A stretch of 31,338 nucleotides of DNA, taken from contig CAJUNN010000037.1 of assembly GCA_910587955.1 (NCBI GenBank), positions 1 through 31,338 of the forward strand, read 5' to 3'. The notes under the pieces were generated by a model. The model was not told the origin of the DNA. It made no database searches and saw only the letters and a list, made by a program, of their open reading frames with translations. Position numbers and translations under genes: made by a program. Shown here piece after piece: positions 14,685 to 22,539 of this stretch (its first letter is position 1; every line of letters starts with the position of its first letter). The stretch comes from an uncultured Lachnospiraceae bacterium (lineage in GTDB: Bacteria; Bacillota; Clostridia; Lachnospirales; Lachnospiraceae).

Positions 14685-16235
14685 TTATGCCTGAGGTTTT
14701 TCTTTTATACCGCCTGTCCCCTCCAATTCCATCATGCGGAAGGTTATCATCACATAGAGCAGGGTATCGTAGTCGTCCAGGTTTAGGTCAATCAGCTCTT
14801 TGATCTTTTCCATCCGATAGAGAAAGGTACTCCGATGTATGTAGAGCTGCTTCGCCGTCTGCACGGCGTTCAGGTGATTCCGCACGTAAAGCTTCAGGGT
14901 ATGGTAATAATCTGTGTGATGGATCTTGTCAAAATGCAAAAGCTCCAGAATCTTCCGGGAACATACCAGTTCTCCCGGCAGCTCTCCCCGGCTCTGTTCC
15001 AGGAGATAATCCAGGGCAATCTCGTCAAAACGGTGAATCCAGCGGAAAGGAGCGCGCCGGTTCCCCACCTCCAGGGCAACGGCTGCCTGCCGGTAGTAGC
15101 AGTGGATCCCCGCAAACCCCGTAAACGCATTGCTGATACCGGCTTTAAGGAAACTGTCCCGCAGGAAATAGACAATCTTGTCCATGGCATCCTCGATCCC
15201 GCCCCCGAACCGGGTCAGGTTCACAAAGATGGTAATGTTGTTCTCATACTGGAAAGCACAGGAATGGCCCAGCATATTTTCAATATGGCTGCAGATAAAA
15301 CGTACGGTCAGATTTTCCAAATCCAGCGCCGCCACTTTCAGATTGATGCAGAAATACCGGTGTTCCGGAAGCCAGCCGAACTCGGAAAACCACTGCTCCG
15401 TCACGGCCCGGTCCTGCTCCGGATTCAGAAGAATATCTGAAAGAATCCGGTCCAGACGGTATCCCATATCCGTCTGCAGGGTCAGCTGTTTGGACAGCGC
15501 CATTTTAATATAGTCCGTCAGATGCTCCAGAAGGGCCCCGTCGTAAGCTTCAAAGCGACTCAAGCTCTCCGGCATTGTCACCCGGTAGGCAAAGCGGTCA
15601 TGTTCAAAAATATTCACGCACAGGCTCCTGGCCCCGGTGATATAATCGGGAAAAAAGTACGTACCCTTTTTTTTCATGAGGCTCTGCTGCCTGCTGTTTT
15701 GGTACTCGCTGCTGTACTCAAAAATGGCATCCGGATCCACCAGGCCGGACAATTCCGCACGGGTGTCAATGACGCTGGAATATGCAATGACAAAATAATC
15801 CGCCGAATTTACGATCACCGGATTGTGGAATACCCGGAAGCTCTCGTCCAGCATTTCCTGGATGCTGCCCTCCTGGTGGGCCAGTTCATAGAGTCTTTCG
15901 TCCCACTGGCCGTAATAGTCGAACAGCCGCTGAATCTCATTGAAGAGCAGAAAGGGAGAGGTATCGTCTACCAGCTGGAAGACCTGCCCGTTCTTCCCGG
16001 TATTCCGCGTGCGGATCTTCCCGATGCAGAACAGCACTGCCTCTTCCGGGACAATCAGATCCTGCCCGGACACCTGCCCCTGGACACAGATATATATTTT
16101 ATGGTTCTGCATCTCGTCCCCGTCGCAGTAGAAAAGGACCCGCTCCAGATGCAGCTCGTTGGACAGTGCCTTCTTATTCTGAAGGGTGAACTTGGATTTT
16201 AACTTATGTGCCAGAATGGAGGTGCTGAGTTTCAT
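14685..16235 (-). CDS. PucR/CdaR-type transcriptional regulator
   Basis: A 516-aa protein. The N-terminal 1-120 is unassigned. Residues about 120-260 look like a GAF/PAS-type sensory region. About 270-410 form a GGDEF-like (CdaR) middle domain. The C-terminal HTH_30 domain (about 445-505) carries LKLYVRNHLNAVQTAKQLYI, then HRSTFLYRMEKIKELIDLNL, the PucR recognition signature. PucR/CdaR proteins typically activate catabolic genes for purines or sugar acids, and many gut paralogues have unknown ligands. The ATG at 16235 overlaps the stop of the metallophosphoesterase fusion gene as ATGA, so the two are co-expressed. It probably responds to a metabolite related to that enzyme; this is inference. 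Confidence 0.87.
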   Translation of the reverse strand: MKLSTSILAHKLKSKFTLQNKKALSNELHLERVLFYCDGDEMQNHKIYICVQGQVSGQDLIVPEEAVLFCIGKIRTRNTGKNGQVFQLVDDTSPFLLFNEIQRLFDYYGQWDERLYELAHQEGSIQEMLDESFRVFHNPVIVNSADYFVIAYSSVIDTRAELSGLVDPDAIFEYSSEYQNSRQQSLMKKKGTYFFPDYITGARSLCVNIFEHDRFAYRVTMPESLSRFEAYDGALLEHLTDYIKMALSKQLTLQTDMGYRLDRILSDILLNPEQDRAVTEQWFSEFGWLPEHRYFCINLKVAALDLENLTVRFICSHIENMLGHSCAFQYENNITIFVNLTRFGGGIEDAMDKIVYFLRDSFLKAGISNAFTGFAGIHCYYRQAAVALEVGNRRAPFRWIHRFDEIALDYLLEQSRGELPGELVCSRKILELLHFDKIHHTDYYHTLKLYVRNHLNAVQTAKQLYIHRSTFLYRMEKIKELIDLNLDDYDTLLYVMITFRMMELEGTGGIKEKPQA

Positions 16236-17509
16236 CGTACCGAATCCCCTGTTCCATTGTAACTCTCATACTGATGACTGGGGCCTCCGCACACCGGGCA
16301 GCGCTCCGGCACCTTCTCCCCGCTCATCACATAGCCGCAGATGGGACAGACATAGACGGGTTCCGCTGCGAAATGTTCCAGGTCTGCCGCCTGCCTCAAA
16401 AGTGACGCATGTTCTTTTTCCGCTGCGGCTGCGCTTGTATAGGCCTGCTCCGCCAGAGGACTCTTATGTTCCCCTGCATACTCTGCAAGCATCTGGTACA
16501 GATGCTGATATTCAAATTCTTCGCCCGGAAGAAAACTCTTCACAGTCTCCGCAAAAGGCGCCGGGCATTCCAAAACCGAGTAAAAATTCCGGGCATGATA
16601 ATACTCGGAGGCAGCCAAAGCCTCAAAAAGGCCTGCAATTCCTTTCATTCCCCTGCGTCCGGCCCGATCCGCAAACATCAGATATTGAAAATGGGCCAAA
16701 AGCTCACTCTGAACGGTTTCCTTAAGCTGCTTTTCCAGAAGGACATCCTTCCTCTCACGCCCGTAACAGTCCTCGGAAAGATCGGAAATCCGGTATTTCA
16801 GCTCACCCTTCTCTTCATAAAAATGAATCATATGGTGTTCCACATCACTGGCCCGGATTTCTTTTGACACATCCTCTATCCTGGCTCCGCCCCCTCCGGT
16901 ACAGATCAGGGGGATTCCGTCCACACAGTCTGCAAACCGGGAATGCACGTGTCCGCAGAGCAGGTATTTCACTTTTTCCTTCCAGGGGCTGTAAGCCCTG
17001 CGCAGACGGGCAAATTCTTCCTCCGAAACGCAGTTTAAAATAAAATGATTGGGAATCGGAATGTGAAAGGCCACAAGGACCTGCTGTACCTCATCCATAG
17101 AAAGAACCCTGGACAACAGTTCCAATCCCTCTTCTTCAAAAGTACGCAGCGCGTTGTCCAGCACCACCACGGCAAAGTGTTCCGTTAAAAGAGCATAATT
17201 TTTCAGCCCGAAGTGCTCCGTGTAAGCACCCGTATCGTGATTTCCCCGAAGAGCATACACCGGATTTCCGGCCAGAGCCTCCGTCATGTTTTCAATCAGC
17301 TGATAGTGATGCCTGGTCCCTGCCGGAACCAAATCCCCCACCACCAGTGTAATATCGTCCCGGCTGCTCTCTTCCAGGGCGCCCGCATACACTTTCATAT
17401 GATACGTGCCGAGCCCCTCGCATCCCGGATCCCCGATGACGCCTATGGAATGTACATCTGCAAGCCGGAGAATCGGCTCTGTCACTTTTACTATTTTCGC
17501 TTCCTTCAT
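16232..17509 (-). CDS. Metallophosphoesterase-rubrerythrin-rubredoxin fusion protein
   Basis: A 425-aa protein. Residues 20-235 form a calcineurin-like metallophosphoesterase: D27 in VIGDPG (or D18/H20), GD59, GNHD at 89-92, H149 and GHVH at 186-189. The usual Asp of GDxxD is absent. Residues about 250-375 form a rubrerythrin four-helix bundle with the di-iron pattern E..EYYHA..AEKEHA. The C-terminus (about 383-412) is a rubredoxin-like zinc/iron ribbon, CPICGY and CPVCGG. The start is ATG 17509 with AAAGGCGGG upstream; 126 further in-frame codons (to 17887) overlap the permease gene and look non-coding. Rubrerythrin modules reduce peroxide in anaerobes; the phosphoesterase substrate is unknown. 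It has its own promoter and is coupled to the PucR-type gene. Confidence 0.88.
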   Translation of the reverse strand: MKEAKIVKVTEPILRLADVHSIGVIGDPGCEGLGTYHMKVYAGALEESSRDDITLVVGDLVPAGTRHHYQLIENMTEALAGNPVYALRGNHDTGAYTEHFGLKNYALLTEHFAVVVLDNALRTFEEEGLELLSRVLSMDEVQQVLVAFHIPIPNHFILNCVSEEEFARLRRAYSPWKEKVKYLLCGHVHSRFADCVDGIPLICTGGGGARIEDVSKEIRASDVEHHMIHFYEEKGELKYRISDLSEDCYGRERKDVLLEKQLKETVQSELLAHFQYLMFADRAGRRGMKGIAGLFEALAASEYYHARNFYSVLECPAPFAETVKSFLPGEEFEYQHLYQMLAEYAGEHKSPLAEQAYTSAAAAEKEHASLLRQAADLEHFAAEPVYVCPICGYVMSGEKVPERCPVCGGPSHQYESYNGTGDSVR

Positions 17510-17561
17510 GTTATAGATTCCCGCCTTTCTGGTTGCTTCAATTCCTGAACTGCTGCTTTTT

Positions 17562-17590
17562 ATTGTAACACAAGCCTCCGGATACCTCAA
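17562..17590 (-). promoter_or_regulatory. Promoter of the phosphoesterase-rubrerythrin operon
   Basis: On the minus strand TTGAGG (17585-17590), a 17-bp spacer and TACAAT (17562-17567), followed by a leader of about 45 bases. It lies between the ABC permease stop and the fusion gene and marks the start of a new transcription unit. Confidence 0.55.
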
Positions 17591-17616
17591 GATACGGGAA
17601 AGAAGACATCCGGTTT

Positions 17617-18702
17617 TTATACCACCTGATGCCCGGCAAAAATCCGGCGTCCCAGCCGGAAAGACAATCCCGTCATAAGCAGGGCAAAAACCACAATCAC
17701 CCACACATAAGAAAGGCCTGCCCCGCTTTCTGTCCATATCTTCGGAATCATGATGGGCTGCTCCGCCAGAAAACACCAGATGGGATTCAGGCTGAAAAGC
17801 TTTGGCGGCATCCCCATCTGAGCGAAGAGGCTGGGAAGCCCGTAAACACAGAGAGACACAATCACCGCCAAAAAGGAAGTTTTGCACAGGGCGGAAATCG
17901 TCAAAGTGACCGCCGTTAAAATCAGGGAACCGCTCACCCAGAGAAGCAGGCAGAGACCCGCAGCTTCCATACAGGAGAGAAAATAAGGCGTCCCCAACAA
18001 AATCCAGTGGTTATTCAGCTGAATGCTGCACCCGCCTCCTGCCGGTCCGTAGTCCAAGAAAAAGCCCAGGGACATAGGAATTAGAAGCGCTCCTGTAGAA
18101 AGCAGGGTAAACAAATAAGAGGCCAAAAGCTTTGCCCGGGCACATCTGCCCTTCCCGTGCCGGGAGGCCAGGATCAATGCGTCCGTTCCCCTGGTATATT
18201 CCTCGGAAAATACCGGAGACAGGGCAATTACCAAAAGACAGCCTATAAATACCATCATATACATTCCCATTTCTATAAAATTTATCCATCCTCTATTGTA
18301 ATCCCAAACCAATTCCCGTTCATCTTCATAGCCGGGAAACGCCTCCCGGATGCTAAGGCCGTTCCGGCTCCCGTCATTCTCCGCCCAGAATGTAGAAACG
18401 ACGTCGTAGGTAGCATTCACTTTCCAAAAAGCCGCATCCGGAGCGGCAGGCGCATACACTCCGAGAATTTCCTCTACTTTCTCCTCCGTCAGGGGACCTT
18501 TGTAGCGGGCAGCTATCTCTTTGTCCAGACGGACTGCCTCCTTCCCCAAAATGTACTTTCCGTCCGGCCCCAGCACCACTTCCTGGCCAATTCCCCGGGC
18601 TATATACATGGACAGGCTCATAAACCCTACGAAGAGAAGGGCCGCATACACCATTTTTTTGCGGAATATTTTACCGAATTCATATCCGATCATCTGCATC
18701 AT
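17617..18702 (-). CDS. ABC-2-type transporter permease
   Basis: A 361-aa membrane protein with one N-terminal helix (about 16-34), a long extracytoplasmic loop (about 35-140) and five further helices (about 145-165, 190-215, 240-270, 275-300 and 330-352). The loop followed by the IALSPVFSEEYTRGTDALIL segment is typical of ABC-2 permeases, in which the EEY..GT motif contacts the ATPase. The ATG at 18702 overlaps the stop of the ATPase gene (ATGA). Together they form an exporter of unknown substrate, encoded with an ECF sigma factor and a further membrane protein. Confidence 0.88.
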   Translation of the reverse strand: MMQMIGYEFGKIFRKKMVYAALLFVGFMSLSMYIARGIGQEVVLGPDGKYILGKEAVRLDKEIAARYKGPLTEEKVEEILGVYAPAAPDAAFWKVNATYDVVSTFWAENDGSRNGLSIREAFPGYEDERELVWDYNRGWINFIEMGMYMMVFIGCLLVIALSPVFSEEYTRGTDALILASRHGKGRCARAKLLASYLFTLLSTGALLIPMSLGFFLDYGPAGGGCSIQLNNHWILLGTPYFLSCMEAAGLCLLLWVSGSLILTAVTLTISALCKTSFLAVIVSLCVYGLPSLFAQMGMPPKLFSLNPIWCFLAEQPIMIPKIWTESGAGLSYVWVIVVFALLMTGLSFRLGRRIFAGHQVV

Positions 18703-19574
18703 TGTTCTGTTCCCTCCTCGCTGAAATAATAAAGATACAGGTCCTCCAGAGTAGGCTCTGCCTCCGCCGCTCCTTCCATGGGTCTGGTATCAGAGATAAT
18801 GCGGAGAACTGTCTCTTTTCCTGCATTTTTAAGATTTCCTACGTTGTATTTCTCCACATATCTGACTGCATCTTTGGAATCTACCCTGCACTCCCACACC
18901 AGCCCCCGGGCCTCCCGGGTAATTACCTCCGGGGCTCCCCGGTGCAGAAATTTCCCGTCTTTCATCACCAGGATTTCATCCGCAATATACTCCACATCCG
19001 GCACAATGTGGGTAGACAAAAGGACAATCTTATTCCGGGAGAAGGAGCTTATCAGATTGCGGAACCGCACCCGCTCCTTGGGATCAAGTCCCGCCGTAGG
19101 CTCATCCAGAATCAGAAGCTCCGGCTCGTTTAGCATAGCCTGGGCAATCCCCAGCCGCTGCTTCATACCGCCGGAAAGGGTTTTGATCTTCCGCTCCCTC
19201 TCATTGCAAAGCCCCACCATATCCAGAAGTTCCAAAGCCCGCAGACGGGCCTGCTTTTTCCCCAATCCTTTCAGGGAAGCAATATAGAGGAGAAATTTGT
19301 AAGCCGTAAACTCCGGGTAATAGCCAAAGTTCTGAGGCAGGTAGCCGAGAACATTCCGGTATTCTTCTCCCATTTTCTTTATATTCTGTCCATTGTAAAA
19401 AATTTCCCCGGAGGTAGGTGTTTGGATATCACAAATCATACGCATCAGCGTAGTTTTTCCGGCCCCGTTGGCACCCAGCAGTCCGTACACCCCGCATTTT
19501 AATTCCATATCCACCCGATCTACCGCCAGTTTTTGTTTGTACTGTTTCGTCAGGCGGTCCAGCCGAAGTTCCAT
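18699..19574 (-). CDS. ABC transporter ATP-binding protein
   Basis: A 291-aa ATPase. Walker A is GANGAGKTT (about residues 34-42), with Q-loop YLPQNFGYYP, signature LSGGMKQRLG, Walker B LLILDEPTAGLDP and switch LLSTHIVPD. A C-terminal extension after about residue 215 resembles that of the CcmA/NatA/BcrA group acting with ABC-2 permeases. Start ATG 19574 has SD AAGGAGG; it overlaps the upstream membrane-protein gene by 25 bp, so the operon is tightly packed. The exported substrate is unknown. Confidence 0.92.
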   Translation of the reverse strand: MELRLDRLTKQYKQKLAVDRVDMELKCGVYGLLGANGAGKTTLMRMICDIQTPTSGEIFYNGQNIKKMGEEYRNVLGYLPQNFGYYPEFTAYKFLLYIASLKGLGKKQARLRALELLDMVGLCNERERKIKTLSGGMKQRLGIAQAMLNEPELLILDEPTAGLDPKERVRFRNLISSFSRNKIVLLSTHIVPDVEYIADEILVMKDGKFLHRGAPEVITREARGLVWECRVDSKDAVRYVEKYNVGNLKNAGKETVLRIISDTRPMEGAAEAEPTLEDLYLYYFSEEGTEQ

Positions 19575-20362
19575 CTTTCATCCTCCTTCCCATCGATTCC
19601 GCGCAAAAATTTCACAGCGCACAGGCCTAAAAGCCCGGCACTTGCAAGACTGGCGGCATATATCCATTTAGACCCGGATATAATTTGTAAAATTCCAGGA
19701 ATTTCAACAATCATTTCCACAATCTGCATCCAGATAAGCGTCACCGCTACGGCCGCTCCAATCAAAACAGTTCCCTGGAATCTCCTCCGGAACAGCGTCA
19801 TAAGATACAGGTAAATGCAGTCAGACACGAGCTGGGGAAGCAGAAAGAAGAGCAAAACCTGCTCCGGAGAGATCCCCGCCCAGATACCGCCCAAAAGGAC
19901 CAGAATGGCTATCATAGCATCCACCGCCCCGAAAATCAAAAGCCGCATTCCCATAAGCTGGCGCAGATTGTAACGGCAGGCCTGTTCCAGTTCCCAGACA
20001 TTATCCCGGTAACTCCGCAGAATCTCTGTAATTCCGATGATTCCCACAAGCGGCCCGCAGACTGCCAGCAAAGACAGGATACCGGCGTTCTCCCCAAATC
20101 CCGGATTTAAAAAGCTGCCCAGCAACAGGACCACGCATCCCTGGAGAATCCAAGCCAGAGGAGAAATATACGCTGCCTGATTCAGCACTCGTTTCCCGTA
20201 ACACTGCTTAGGCACCAGGCGCAGGCTCTTCCGCTCCAGATACAGAAGCTCCAGGGATTTCCGCTTCCGCTCTTCCTCCGGAATCAACGGAGGCCCCCCC
20301 GTAAGAAAACAACGGATTTCTTTTTCGGACAAATTTTTTTTACAACATCCTTTCAACTTCAA
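19550..20362 (-). CDS. Membrane protein of ECF-sigma/ABC operon, TTG start
   Basis: A 270-aa protein with a basic cytoplasmic N-terminus (about 1-65) and six predicted helices (about 68-84, 92-112, 135-155, 160-180, 190-206 and 225-245). No named family is recognised; its position suggests an accessory or regulatory subunit of the ABC exporter or an anti-sigma-like partner of the sigma factor. The start is TTG 20362 (20360-20362) because AAGGAGG lies six bases upstream. The longer frame from 20491 would translate the dispersed hairpin repeat, which also gives peptide-like sequence at other sites and is not coding. The N-terminal LTGGPPLIPEEERKRKSLEL segment is soluble. Confidence 0.72.
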   Translation of the reverse strand: MKLKGCCKKNLSEKEIRCFLTGGPPLIPEEERKRKSLELLYLERKSLRLVPKQCYGKRVLNQAAYISPLAWILQGCVVLLLGSFLNPGFGENAGILSLLAVCGPLVGIIGITEILRSYRDNVWELEQACRYNLRQLMGMRLLIFGAVDAMIAILVLLGGIWAGISPEQVLLFFLLPQLVSDCIYLYLMTLFRRRFQGTVLIGAAVAVTLIWMQIVEMIVEIPGILQIISGSKWIYAASLASAGLLGLCAVKFLRGIDGKEDERWNFGWTA

Positions 20363-20374
20363 TGTACGCCTCCT

Positions 20375-20478
20375 TATTCCAATTCCGCATCCGCCCTTCC
20401 AGCGCTCCCCACAAGAAGTATTTATAGACGCTCTGCGTCTGTAAATACTTCTGGCCCTGGATTGGGCTTCTGCTGTTT
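20375..20478 (-). repeat. Dispersed hairpin repeat, long form, between sigma and membrane-protein genes
   Basis: On the minus strand it runs AAACAGCAGAAGCCC ... GGGCGGATGCGGAATTGGAATA and is directly followed by the AAGGAGG SD. A further partial terminus GGCGGAACTGG (20479-20489) lies at its upstream side, 5 bp from the sigma stop, so the unit is flanked by direct repeats of its end sequence. The centre (20414-20452) is an 18-bp stem, AGAAGTATTTATAGACGC / GCGTCTGTAAATACTTCT, with one G-T-type mismatch and a TCT loop. The outer arms GCCC/GGGC also pair. Confidence 0.93.
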
Positions 20479-20493
20479 CCAGTTCCGCCATTC

Positions 20494-21018
20494 CTAAAAT
20501 TCTTTCATACAGCGCTTCAGCTTATCCATTCCCTGTTTCAGGCGGGACTTCGCCGTTGACATGGGAATATCTGCTATCTGTGCAATCTCCCGAAGTTTAA
20601 AATCGTAAAAGAAATGCAGGATAATCACCTCCCGCTGGGCCGGATTCAGCATATTCAGCGCCTCCACTACCTGATCAGAGTTCTCAGCTCTTGCAAGATC
20701 TGGATCTTCCTCTGCTAGGGTCTCCAATATCTCCGGCCCCACCATAGAGACCGCCTGTTTCCGGAAAAAATCCGTACAAACGTTGCCCGCAATCCGATAG
20801 AGATAGGCTTTGAATTTTTTCTGTTCCACATAAGTGCCGATGTAGCGGAGCAAATGAAGAAAGGTCTCCTGGGTACAGTCATAAGCCGCCTCCCGATCCC
20901 CCGTTTTGTAATAACAGAACCGGTAGATGCCGTCATAATACTGCTCAATCAGAATATCCAGAAGTTCCGTCTCACCCTGTTGGATTCTGCCGATAAGTTC
21001 ACTGTCCTTCAGTTCCAA
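20494..21018 (-). CDS. ECF RNA polymerase sigma factor
   Basis: A 174-aa sigma factor. Region 2 (about 10-80) contains EQYYDGIYRFCYYKTGDREA, then AYDCTQETFLHLLRY and AYLYRIAGNVC. Region 4 (about 118-170) contains LNPAQREVIILHFFYDFKLR, then EIAQIADIPMSTAKSRLKQG. The start is TTG 21018; the GGGGGG just upstream is closely spaced, so the exact start is less certain than the gene. No zinc-finger anti-sigma gene follows; the next genes encode a membrane protein and an ABC exporter, which may provide control. A perfect palindrome lies 17 bp upstream. Confidence 0.92.
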   Translation of the reverse strand: MELKDSELIGRIQQGETELLDILIEQYYDGIYRFCYYKTGDREAAYDCTQETFLHLLRYIGTYVEQKKFKAYLYRIAGNVCTDFFRKQAVSMVGPEILETLAEEDPDLARAENSDQVVEALNMLNPAQREVIILHFFYDFKLREIAQIADIPMSTAKSRLKQGMDKLKRCMKEF

Positions 21019-21034
21019 GCCCCCCCTTATCTGC

Positions 21035-21054
21035 GATGTAAAATATTTTACATC
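21035..21054. promoter_or_regulatory. Perfect 20-bp palindromic operator
   Basis: GATGTAAAATATTTTACATC is a perfect inverted repeat. It lies 17 bp before the ECF sigma TTG start and just downstream of a TATAGT -10-like box (21056-21061, minus strand), so it would cover the transcription start. The ATGT...ACAT ends recall PadR/LmrR-type operators, but the binding protein is not identified. Confidence 0.6.
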
Positions 21055-21120
21055 TACTATAACGGAAAAAGCCGCAGAAAAGATTTAAAAATATTTTACT
21101 AAATTTTAAATCATTTCCCG

Positions 21121-21150
21121 TTGACACCTTTTCCGGCACTTTGCTATAAT
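21121..21150 (+). promoter_or_regulatory. Consensus sigma-70 promoter of the Rpn-family gene
   Basis: A perfect TTGACA (21121-21126), an 18-bp spacer and a perfect TATAAT (21145-21150). The resulting leader to the ATG at 21349 is about 190 bases and contains GGAGCACTGCTCC, a small hairpin at 21185-21197. No other gene is seen between 21019 and 21348. The sigma factor's own promoter region faces the other way. Confidence 0.78.
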
Positions 21151-21348
21151 AAATACAGGTGAAAGTCTTACTGTCTGCATTTTCGGAGCACTGCTCCAGC
21201 AGACCGTATTCCTGGCACATCGCTGATAATTTCACAAAAACAAATTACAACCACAGAAAAGGGCGGGTGCCGGAACGGATTTTCCATTAACTTGGAATGC
21301 CCTCTGGGATTTCTCCCTGTAACCGGTGCCTGACGGAAAGGAACGTAC

Positions 21349-22464
21349 ATGAGTTACACAAGAAAAAACCTGGAGGAACTGAATATTATGGATGATTTTC
21401 TGATGAATGCAGTGGCATCCGACGGCGAAAACGGTGAGGAATTCTGCAGGCTGATACTGTCTACCCTTTTGGAACGGGAAATTGGAAGCGTCCGGGTAAC
21501 CGTACAGAGAACGATTCCTCCATTGTCTCCCGGTCTCCGCGGAATCCGTATGGATGTAGAGGTATTGGAAGAATCGGTCCATGCCGAAGAATCACCTGCA
21601 TCGGTCTGGAACATTTACGATTTGGAACCGCATATTTATTGCGATGTACACCTGCCCCGGCACAATCGCTTCTATCAAGCACGCATCGACGGCCGGTATC
21701 TAAGAAGCGGAGAACGGGATTTTTCAAAAATGCCCAATCTCTATATGATTACCATTACGCCTTACGATCCTTTCGGATACGATCATATGGTATACCGTAT
21801 CCGGAATCAATGCGAAGAACTGCCGGACATGCCTTATGAGGACGGCATCCGCCATTTCTATTTTTATACCAAAGGGAGAAAAGGCGGAACTCCTGCCATC
21901 CGGGCTATGCTGGACTATTTTCAGGACAGCCGGGCAGAGAAAGCAGACGGTGAGGTACTTCAGAAAATTCATCAATATGTCAGCCATGTGAAGATTTTAC
22001 CGGAGGTGAAAGACGAATTTATGCACTTAGAACAGTATCTTTGGGAAAGGATTCATGTTGAAGTAGATCAAATACGCAAAGAACTTGAAAAAGAAATGGC
22101 GGAACAGGTGACCTCTCAAGTGACGGAACAGGTTACTGCACAAGTGACAGAACAGGTTACTGCACAGGTGACAGAACAGGTTACTGCACAGGTGACAGAA
22201 CAGGTTACTGCACAGGTGACGGAACAGGTTACTGCACAGGTGACAGAGCAAGTAGCCCGGGAAACCGAGCTGCGTGTAGTCCGCGAATGCCAAATTAATC
22301 ATATTCTGGAACTCCTGGAAGATTCCGGGGAACCCCCTGCTTCCTTAAAGCAACGGCTTTTGGATGAAACAGATCCTGCCGTTCTCAAAAAATGGCTGAA
22401 ACTTGCGGCTAAATCAAAGTCTTTTGAAGAATTTGAAGCCGGAATGCAGCTGCACAAAAGTTAA
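21349..22464 (+). CDS. Rpn-family PD-(D/E)XK nuclease/putative transposase
   Basis: A 371-aa protein. The N-terminal 230 residues have the layout of Rpn/PDDEXK_2 proteins: the KNLEELNIMDDFLMNAV opening (target-like helix), GIRMDVEVLEE (acidic catalytic strand) and YDLEPHI (second acidic residue, with the usual Lys/Gln replaced). The region near 160-200 contains YDGIRHFYFYTKGRKGG-like positions (YEDGIRHFYFYTKGRKGG), the common downstream block. Residues about 245-305 form a helical, charged stalk with VTEQVTAQ tandem repeats. The C-terminus EEFEAGMQLHKS is short. Rpn proteins cause recombination-linked DNA cleavage or act in phage defence in E. coli; the clostridial paralogues are uncharacterised. 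SD AAAGGAA and a consensus promoter suggest good expression. Confidence 0.82.
   Translation: MSYTRKNLEELNIMDDFLMNAVASDGENGEEFCRLILSTLLEREIGSVRVTVQRTIPPLSPGLRGIRMDVEVLEESVHAEESPASVWNIYDLEPHIYCDVHLPRHNRFYQARIDGRYLRSGERDFSKMPNLYMITITPYDPFGYDHMVYRIRNQCEELPDMPYEDGIRHFYFYTKGRKGGTPAIRAMLDYFQDSRAEKADGEVLQKIHQYVSHVKILPEVKDEFMHLEQYLWERIHVEVDQIRKELEKEMAEQVTSQVTEQVTAQVTEQVTAQVTEQVTAQVTEQVTAQVTEQVTAQVTEQVARETELRVVRECQINHILELLEDSGEPPASLKQRLLDETDPAVLKKWLKLAAKSKSFEEFEAGMQLHKS
22102..22250 (+). repeat. In-frame 24-bp tandem repeat coding VTEQVTAQ
   Basis: About six successive 24-bp units (for example GTGACAGAACAGGTTACTGC plus ACAG) encode VTEQVTAQ octapeptides; the first and last units are degenerate. Internal units are nearly identical in DNA, which suggests recent expansion. 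The period is a multiple of three, so copy-number change keeps the frame. Confidence 0.9.
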
Positions 22465-22525
22465 AAAACAGCTCCTTTTCCATAAGAACCGCTTCACTGC
22501 TTTCTTACCGAAAAGGAGCTGTTTT
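22465..22525. terminator. Bidirectional terminator between convergent genes
   Basis: AAAACAGCTCCTTTTC (22465-22480) and GAAAAGGAGCTGTTTT (22510-22525) form a perfect 16-bp stem with A/T-runs on both sides. It lies between the Rpn-family stop and the folD stop and would end both transcripts. Confidence 0.82.
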
Positions 22526-22539
22526 CTCATATCAAAGTC

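Noticed and set aside
17510..17887. 126-residue extension of the phosphoesterase fusion
   Set aside because: It overlaps the ABC permease coding sequence in another frame, and a promoter and SD lie just before ATG 17509.
20363..20491. N-terminal extension of the membrane protein before the ABC genes
   Set aside because: It also translates a hairpin repeat; the TTG at 20362 has an AAGGAGG at proper distance.
22027..22302. Repetitive cysteine-rich open frame on the minus strand
   Set aside because: It is the complement of the VTEQVTAQ repeat in the Rpn-family gene.
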